Of a stretch of DNA of 64,000 nucleotides, positions 55,889-64,000 are shown piece by piece (the stretch's first letter is position 1; every line of letters begins with the position of its first letter). Below the pieces are notes generated by a model. The model was not told the DNA's origin and did no database searches. It saw nothing but the letters and a program-made list of their open reading frames with translations. Location: the NCBI GenBank assembly GCA_022453515.1, contig JAJNNY010000080.1, positions 62,001-126,000 on the forward strand. The letters run 5' to 3'. The position numbers and the translations under genes are program-made. The DNA is from Astrocystis sublimbata (lineage: Eukaryota > Ascomycota > Sordariomycetes > Xylariales > Xylariaceae).

Positions 55889-58716
55889 CTTTGCTCATAT
55901 GATGTGAAGAACTCGATGGGATGCTGGAGCGTGGTCAACCCTAAGAGGGTAGCGATTCCATCTTGATCCTAAATACACCGGTGAGTAGCTTCATCATACT
56001 GGCTTAGTTATCCTCTGGCCTTTGTCCACCGACAATAGACTTGTGCCTTTGGCACAATCTTATTCTTACTTGCTCCTCGACAAAGACATCCTCTTCGCAC
56101 AGGATCATTGTTTCTAGGCGCTGTGTCAATGGAGAGAGGTGGTAGGCTTCCTTGGAGTCCAATCATTGTTTCCTACGCGAAAGAAGATGACGAGGTGATA
56201 CTGTGTAGTCGAAGCCTGATTGCGCGGAGACGGAGAAAAGGTCTAAAATGAAGTAGGTAGAAAGGTTGCTTTCAACCTGATACCTACCTTCCTACCTACT
56301 CATGCGCGTAACTGGAGCCGAGTAATAATAGACTCGCTTATGAGGTTTAGACAATACACTGTTCAGGTACGGGAGAGGGTACTTGAAGTGTATTTACTTG
56401 AGTCTGTGACTATTCGCACACCTACGTTGCTAAAGTGTGATCAATAACCATCTTCCAGCCTCGAGATATCATGTGTGTAGATCATAGCCTCTAACGCATT
56501 TCTTCTATCTTTCTATCAGTAGCGTCACAAGCAAATCCTGCTGTTTCTGTCATGGAACCTTGTCTAGCCTGTCATGCGTGGCCTGTCTCGCCTGTTAAGC
56601 CTGCGAGACCAGGCCCAAATGCTTTCGCATCTCAATCCAACTACTTTTCAACAGCATTATTCGTTATTATCAGATTATTTGTCTTGTATTCAAAACACAT
56701 CACAATAGGCAGGAAGGTATCGAAATAGGAATATCATGATTGGAACTGATACAAAAGGTAGGTAGAGAGATGCGTGAGAAGTGGTGGATTTTAGTGCTAG
56801 TTGCTACTGCTACTACCCCTGCGTGGGCCAAGCTTTAGGTAGCTCGACCGAGCTTTGAGATTAGCGTGGCTGTCGCTGTATGTATGATTGTATACCGCCC
56901 CGGTCCTGGGGGCCTGGGCCCAAAAATGAGCTTCGTAGCGCCTGAGGTTGTGACACGTCATTCGCTGGAGCTCTTATCAGTGAAATCTACTAGGTAAGTT
57001 AGGTACATCAGATGGCACCTCCCCAGCGCGAGCCAGCGGTCCCCCACCGAAAAGTGCCCCCACCTCGCCCACTACGCTCGCTACCCTTGAGCGAGCTTGA
57101 GGCCGTTGATGGATCGGGCTGGGAGTTTGGCTCGCTTGGCTCGGCCTTGGGGAAAGCTGCTCGGCCGCTTGGAGTCTGGCTTGGAGCCAGACTTGGACCC
57201 TCCATTCTCCATTCTCAACAATGGGCAAATCGGTTTGTTGTCAACCTTGGAACCAAGTCCCGTCCGCCTCTCTACCTGCGCATCTTACGTACAGCAGCAA
57301 TACGGTTAGGTTCGGTTTGCCGGACCTCAGACTCCTCCGGGTCTACCGCCAGTATTCTTACTCGTTACAATTGCAGCCCAGCAGCTATAATACTAATAAT
57401 TACACTACCTACCTACCAGGTATATGTGAGTATATCTCCATTTCTTCGGGTGTCCTCGGATACCGTTTCAATCATACACCCACCCACGGGCAACGAGCAA
57501 GCTCCAATGTCCCACTCCCCTCTGCTCCCACTTGCAGGTATCATGTATCATGCGCATGTGCGTGGGTAGAGAGCATCATCATCGTCACGGGCATCGTCTG
57601 CCTGGCTGCGCATACTTTGAAACACAAGTAGCTACCCAACCCAAGGAGAGCTTACCCTCGAAGGCTGTGTCTACCTCTACCTCTCTACCTCTCTACCTCC
57701 CAGTCAGCTCCCTTTTCTGCCCTATTTCACTTTTTTTTATTTCCATTTTACTTGGGGTCCCAAAAGGGGCGTGCGCCTAGCCAGCTATTGCCTACCTACC
57801 CACTCCTACTGCATCTGCACTGCAGTAAGGCCAGGAGAAGGAGGAGTCTCGGTTGCACAGATGAGCAGTACGGTCCTACATGATTCAACTTTCCCGCCTG
57901 CATTGCCCAAGTAGGTGTACATTGCCCACTTATACGAGAGGGACGGCAGCTCAAGTCCAGTGACATCTTGGCCGCTTGCCTGCTTGCCCGTTTGATTGCT
58001 GCTCATTTGCCCGATGCCTGCTGCTTATACGCTTATGTTGCTTCCAACCTGCAGCGCCTCGAGCAGAGCGCACTCGGCACCATCTGCACCATCTGCACCG
58101 CCTGTCGCCCTCGTCTCTCATAAGAAAATAGCGTACCGGCACTGATTCTTCATCAGCATACAAGTCCAGTCCAGGTCCAGTCCAGATTCCAGCCTTCGGC
58201 ACCTGTACTCCCCTCTCCCCGCACCAACGAGTACCGCAACCACCACGGCCACATCGCACTGCACCGCACCGCATCGCGCCGCGCCGCGCCCGAACACCCG
58301 CGTAACATCTCCCGTGCGACGGCCGGATACACACGATCTAGCACTCGTCTCTTTGTTTTCGCTATCGAGCATTGAGCTGCTATCCGCACCATAGGCGACA
58401 CTCTCGACCACAGCCGGCCATCCAGGGAATTCCGTGTCAGAGATGGAGCAGACGAATCCGACACCCGACCTCTACAAGTGAAAATTGAGTTGCCCTTCTT
58501 CTTTAGGGGGTGCAGAGCTTCCTCTCATACAGTTCCCGAGCGAGCCTGTGCACGCCCGCTGTGCGAGTACGAGTGCGCCTTGCACCGTACAGCGTCTTAG
58601 TGCGCGGTGGACGTGGCCCTGACACACCACTCACTCGCCAGCCTCGACCGCTATCCTTCGAGCCGCCGACCAAGCGCTTCTCAATTGTCTGTGCTGGTTG
58701 CATCTACTTCGCAGCC
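55889..58716. other. Divergent intergenic region (mirror of 43228-46055)
   Basis: Presumed promoters of the zinc-ribbon gene (-) and regulator (+). No supported gene. Confidence 0.5.
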
Positions 58717-61700
58717 ATGGATTTGGATGTCATATCCCCGGGCACGTCGTCGTCGTCACCGCATCCCCATCCTCCGAAACGTCCACGTCCCTCATCCCCA
58801 CCAAGCGCGAAGCATTCGCCTACCTCAGGCTCCGTCGGTCCGCTCTCCCCTTCCACTGACCATTTGCATGACGGAACTGGACACGGCAGCGCCAAATCTG
58901 GCCATGCTCATAGTAGCAGTAGCTTTCGCAATGTCAGCGCATGCAATCGCTGCCGGCTGCGGAAGAATCGCTGCGACCAGAAGCTACCCAGTTGCGCCAG
59001 TTGTGAGAAGGCAAGGGTTGCCTGTGTTGGCTATGATCCCATAACCAAAAGAGAAATACCTCGCAGGTTAGTAGTCAATAGTAGCCTGGCCCATTAGTAT
59101 CTCCCATAAGCTGATGATTCTTCAAGCTATGTCTACTATCTTGAAACGCGTGTCAGCCAGCTGGAGACCCTCCTCCGCGCCCAGAACATACCATTTCCTC
59201 CCGCCGAAAACCTCGAGTACTGTTCGAGACCAGGCAATGATGGCGGCCATGCCCGGTCGCCCAATGAGAGCGCTCTCACCATGCTCTCCGAAGCTGCCGA
59301 GGTGTCTGGTATGCCACAGACATTCCCGAGCAACGACGAGTCCGCGCGGCCCAACAAGATCATGCGAACCGACAACAACACTACCCGCGGCAGATATCTT
59401 GGTTCCGCTAATGGTGTCTCTTTCGCTCGTGTTGTGTTTGCCGCCGTTCAATCCTCCGTCGGGGATCATAGGTCGACATCCGACAAGGCCGGAATACGTC
59501 CCTACAAGTCCTTAACGGGAAACGGAGACGGCGTAGGGGGTACATCGATGCGCGACTCGTTCTTCGGTCTGCATACACGTCCAACCATCAGTCCAGCGGT
59601 ATTTCCCGACAGAGATTTGGCTCTCAAACTTGTCGATCTATATTTCGAATATGCCAACCCGCAGATCCCAGTGCTCCACCGTGTAGATTTCATGCAAATG
59701 TTCGAGCAAGCCTATGCAGAGGAAGGTAAACGAGGCCCCCGGGAGCTCTACATACTAAATATGGTGTTTGCCATTGGTGGCGGCATTATCATGGACAGCC
59801 AAACCACCTCAAGAGCTTCGGGAGAGGAGAAGAAGCAGGCTCAGCCAGAGGAATATCACGCGAGCGCCATCATCCATCTTGAAGCTTGTCTGAACGGCGG
59901 CGGGCTGGAGGAGCTTCAGGCTGTTCTCCTATTGGCGAATTTCGCTCTGCTTCGCCCAGTCCCGCCAGGGCTATGGTAAGTCAACTTGAGCTCTTAGACT
60001 GGTATATGAACTAAAGCGCCGTAGGTACATCGTTGGTGTAGCAGGAAGATTAGCTGTCGACCTCGGCTTATACTACGAAGACGGGAAAGATGTCGAATTC
60101 GATCTGGGCGAGCGAAAGGGGGGTCCGAGTGTTCCGGACGCCAACGACAAATCGCGCGAGGCGGCATTACGAGAACGAGGTAGGCGTGAATACGTTCGTG
60201 ATCTCCGAAGACGACTATGGTGGTGCACATACGCTTTCGACAGAATTGTGAGCACCTGTGTCGGAAGACCATTTGGGGTGTCTGATCAGGTGATCACGAC
60301 AGAGTTTCCATCGATGCTTGAAGATCGATATATCACGCCGGCAGGTATCATCAACCCTCCTATGGATGGTGAGCCTACTTACAAAGTTGTTGCTAAGCAT
60401 TACCTACGACTCCGGTTACTACAATCCGAGATTCTTCAGGTCTTGCAATATCAGCAAGCTCAGACGGCGAGGATCAACGGCCAAAATTTACGGAATGAGT
60501 ATATGCACACTCAGCTGCCTTCGCCGTTCCTCTCCAAGTTCGAGTCGTTTCGAAGTTGGAGAAAGAACATCGATGAGCGGTTATATGCGTGGAAGAACTC
60601 TGCGCCAACGAAGCAAGATTCGGGAGTAGCTTTCTCACCCGAATTTTTGGAGCTGAACTACTGGCAAGCTATCATCATGCTTTATCGGCAGAGTCTGAGT
60701 GTTCCCGCTATGTTCGAGAGCGAATATCATACCTCCAAAGAAGTCAACAGTCCATCGATATACTCCCAGGAGCGCCAAGAGGACCAGGAGAGAGTTTACC
60801 TCAAGGTCGCTGAGGCAGGGCAGAAGATCCTGCGCCTCTACCGACAATTACATTTGCAAGGGCTTGTGAACTATACGTATTTGGCCACACATCACCTCTT
60901 CATGGCCGGTGTTTCGTACCTCTATGCAATCTGGCATTCACTCGTTGTCCGGAGCCGCCTAGTAAGTGCGCTTGTTGCAAAAGCTAACGACACAGACTAA
61001 CCGGCATACAGACTATGGATGAAGTTGACTTTACTATATTGGCTGCTACATCGGTCTTTACTGACCTTATCGACAAATGTCCCCCTGCAGAAGCATGCCG
61101 TGATGCATTTGACCGCACAGCAAAGGCGACGATAAAAATGGCCAACTCGAACGGTGGATTTGGCAATCATCTCTTGAACCGGCATACGCGTGGTTCAAAA
61201 GGAAGCAGCGATAGGATCGACTATCTAACCGCGAGAGAAGCGACGGCAAATCGCCAGAAATATAACTCCAACTCGCCTGGAGACCAGTCTAATTCTCGCC
61301 CAGCTACAGCGTATGATGCGTCACCCCATGAGCAATATACTCGGAAGCCCATCACACAGATGGCAGCTATGCAACCTATCCCGCAAGCACCCTCTTATCG
61401 TATACCTACCGCAAAAGTCAAATCAGAGCATGATGTATACACCATGCCTCGGCCGATGCCTGAGACAAATATGAATCTTGGCAATCTGCCAAACATGGGC
61501 ACCATGCCGGATAATTCGGCAATTGATCCCATTCTGCTACCCTCGCAAAGTTCACAGGTAAACTCGCCTGGATCCGCAGCCAGCCTGACACCGAAGAGCA
61601 CGCACCAACAGTATACCCCGCAAAGCGGTCCCAATTCGAATTTCCAACTAATGAGCACCCCGCCGGCTAACTTCACTCCGGGACCCGTCGCCCTCAATTT

Positions 61701-61914
61701 ATCTGATCTGCAGGGCATGGACTTTCTCCAAAACATACAAGATCAATCAGGCGGCGATGGCTATAACAACCCAGACATGCAGATGGATATGGGCTTCGGC
61801 ATCGGCTGGGAGGGCATGCATCATGACTTCAGCGATGGGCAGCAGGTCGATCTCTTCGACGGGTTCTTCTTCGGTGCGCCACAGGGGCCACCTGGAAATG
61901 GTCCCGGTGTATAA
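58717..61914 (+). CDS. Zn2Cys6 transcription factor, PPR1/UaY-like (right copy)
   Basis: Exons 58717-59066, 59127-59975, 60025-60961 and 61012-61914 give 1012 aa. Donors are GTTAGT, GTAAGT and GTAAGT; acceptors are AAG, TAG and CAG; a GACTAAC branch site lies in intron 3. Domain layout and residue numbers are those of the left copy: Zn2Cys6 at 76-103, coiled coil to ~132, fungal TF domain ~250-700, Pro/Gln/Asn-rich acidic tail. I took the ATG at 58717 (GCAGCCATGG context) although the frame is open from 58510, because the earlier part is Arg/Pro-rich leader. The gene is intact in both arms, which shows that the arms have not been RIPed. Confidence 0.92.
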
Positions 61915-62802
61915 GAAAGAAACCAACCATCCCGTCATCTTGATATTTTCATGCCTGGGATCTCGCTGCATTGAGACAGGATATGCATCTTGCAAGCGGA
62001 TAGAGACGACGATTCGAACGGAAGAGACCAAGTGATATCCTTTTGCTATGGAGACCTTCTAAATATCTCACTGACGATCTCACTGGACGTCTCATGATCA
62101 AATATTGAACGAGTCAACGATGTGTACGGAATTTGTATGGCATTATCAATAATGTTTGCATGGATCTTGCTTATTTCTTCATACCCCCTTCTTTTTCTGA
62201 GTAGCTAGGTGCATATTACGCATGACTACTACTTACACGTAGCGGCGTTGAGGATTATCAAAAGGAGGGGAGAAACGAAGCGAAAAAGCACTGTCATGGC
62301 ATGTTAAGAGGGGCGTCATGAAAGAATACCTACGGTTTGTGCTTGGTTGTTGAATTTATAGATGTGATTATCGAGAAGGGCATTGAAAGTAGCGAATAGC
62401 GAAATAGCATTGCAGTTCAATTGGGGAATGAGAAAGGAAAACGATTGTTCAAAAGCTTGCGGCATAGGTGATGATTACTTGATTAGAAGAGCTTTGAGTT
62501 AAGTGTGAATGGTGATGAGAAATGTAATCTCGGGTCTTAAGGAGTTGCTAAGGAGATAAGTAGTATATGGAGTTTGGGCAATTTAAAGTTCTCCATTACT
62601 AAGCTATGAACGACTTTTGAACAAAGAAAATGTCAGGATGTCCTTGGACTGTCAGCTTCAAAATTATTCTTTTTTTTTCTACACAGTTCATTATTTGAAT
62701 GTTTGCTAGAGTACATTGAATGCATATGAACAACAATCCATTCAGATCAGCAACTAACCATGTTCTGGACCCCGGGTAGGTTAGGTAGGTAGTTCAACTC
62801 AC
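61915..62802. other. Convergent intergenic region (mirror of 39142-40029)
   Basis: No supported gene. Confidence 0.55.
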
Positions 62803-63190
62803 CTAAACTCCACCCTCCCGCCATCTCTGCAGCCCCTTGAGACACTCTATCACATGCTCATCGCTGGCGCCCAGGACTTGCCGATCGTACTCGCAGCGCG
62901 CAGGGCTCTGCAAGAACAGCCTTGCGTAGGCCACGCGGTCCTCGCGGGAGACACTACTACTCCAACTCCAACTCCGGTCGGGCTCTCCGGGGAGAACAAG
63001 CGAGGGGAAATAGGGCGCGGAGAGGGCGAGGATCTCGGAGTCTGTGGCGGTCTCGAGGGCGATGGAGATAATTGGAGGAGGGGGAGATGGGGAAGGGAGA
63101 AAGGAGCGAGTCGTGCGCCGCGAGGAGGATTAGGTAGATTGCTAGCAGCATGAGGCAGAGTTGGAGGATTAGGAGACGGGGGGAAGGCAT
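62803..63190 (-). pseudogene. Small membrane/secreted protein gene with frame break (right copy)
   Basis: This is the mirror of 38754-39141. The ATG is at 63190, a hydrophobic N-terminus follows, the frame changes in the GA tract around 63074-63096 and the stop is at 62803-62805. It has the same uncertainty as the left copy. Confidence 0.4.
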
Positions 63191-64000
63191 GGCTTGCTTG
63201 CTTGCTTGCTGAATGGGAGGGGAAGGGTTTGGATGGGATGGGATGGGACGGGACACTGCAAACCTAACCTAACCTGTCACGTTCGGACGTTACGACGCTA
63301 CCTACTAGCTAGCTGTTCTGAGCAAGGTACTGGTGATGGGAATTGCTGCGCCCGGGATTTGGGTGCTGTGTTGTCTGTCGTGAAGCTGATCGTAAAGTTC
63401 TGAGTGAGTAATTATGAGTGAACTTATATTGATTTAGGAGGAAGCATTGTGCCTTGTCTGATGAGTTAGTATCTAGGATCGACTGTAGAAACATGGTCTT
63501 TGTGTCCTCTCTCCTGTTTCTTTGTATAACAAGGGCCTTGTCTTCTGAATTGAAATGGTATTGCTGACTAGTGCAGTAGCTGTAATTTTGACAAAGGGGT
63601 TGAGGTGGGATGGGATGGGGTTAGTTGTGATGGGGGGAAGCTACTATCAAAAGTCAACGTCATATGGCTACGGAGATCGGTTTTTGGTATTTATGAAGGA
63701 GGAATTCATACATTAAAACTTTAGGAACGTTCAGAAAATAAATATATCCGCTTAGTGAGCACCCTTGTTAAGACGTTTATAATCTAGTAGATAGGGCGAC
63801 TGTTTATTTTCAAAAAGAATGGCCAGAGGCGAGACCGGAGGGCGAAACGATTAGTACACACTCTCATAAATTATATGCATTTCACATTCCTAGTAACTTG
63901 CCAGGTTCAACATAGCACAATAATTGTTCAAACAAGCATCTCATTAGATTTTGTCTAGGGTACTTTGCTAAGAAATCAACTCGCTTAGGTTAGGTACCTG
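63191..64000. other. Outer part of right arm, no supported gene
   Basis: This is the mirror of 37944-38753. It contains GCTTGCTTGC and GGGATGGGAT short repeats. The next mirrored gene, if the palindrome continues, would be the small membrane protein at 37485-37772 on the minus strand just beyond the window. Confidence 0.55.

Larger units (their letters stand above)
50990..64000 (-). repeat. Right arm of the giant palindrome
   Basis: This is the reverse complement of 37944-50954 without net indels. It runs to the last base of the window, so its true outer end lies beyond 64,000 or at a contig edge. Confidence 0.97.

Overview
The window reads as nuclear DNA of a filamentous ascomycete (Pezizomycotina). 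Genes carry short GT-AG introns (49-113 bp where I could fix both ends, plus one of 237 bp) with CTAAC/CTGAC-type branch points. The gene set (Zn2Cys6 regulator, MFS and NCS1 transporters, CYSTM protein, RIB7, ribokinase) is typical of such fungi, and an AT-rich transposon relic carries the TAA-rich scars of repeat-induced point mutation (RIP). I cannot name genus or species from sequence alone.

Region 1 (1-20 kb) is ordinary gene space. In order it holds: a poorly supported ORF (-), an HExxH metallopeptidase-like protein whose zinc motif is split by an intron (-), inositol monophosphatase (-), ribokinase (+), a disrupted single-pass membrane gene with a Pro/Asn repeat (-), a catalytically dead ubiquitin-E2 variant (-), a group A FAD monooxygenase (+), a CYSTM protein (-), the riboflavin-pathway reductase RIB7 (+) and a six-exon MFS transporter (-). 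Exon models were built by hand; exon lengths sum to multiples of three in every spliced gene called intact.

Region 2 (about 20-35 kb) is a 15 kb stretch in which I can support no gene. Region 3 (35-37.8 kb) holds a six-exon purine-cytosine permease (NCS1) and a small two-helix membrane protein.

Region 4 (37,944-64,000) is the striking part: a near-perfect inverted repeat. Each base x on the left pairs with 101944-x on the right, without a single offset over about 13.0 kb per arm. The two arms are separated by a 35 bp A/T spacer and the repeat runs off the right edge of the window. Each arm carries, from outside in: a small ORF with a frame break, a Zn2Cys6 regulator of the PPR1/UaY type (intact, 1012 aa), a gene for an array of CxxC-CxxC zinc ribbons in a 3+3+1 layout broken by a 10 bp tandem duplication, and a Lys-rich protein gene with one in-frame TAG. 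At the axis lies the 3' end of a heavily decayed pogo/Fot1-type DDE transposase, cut at its 5' side by the axis. The core has been RIPed but the arms have not, so the duplication is either very young or an assembly or library fold-back artefact. This question decides how everything right of 50,972 should be read.
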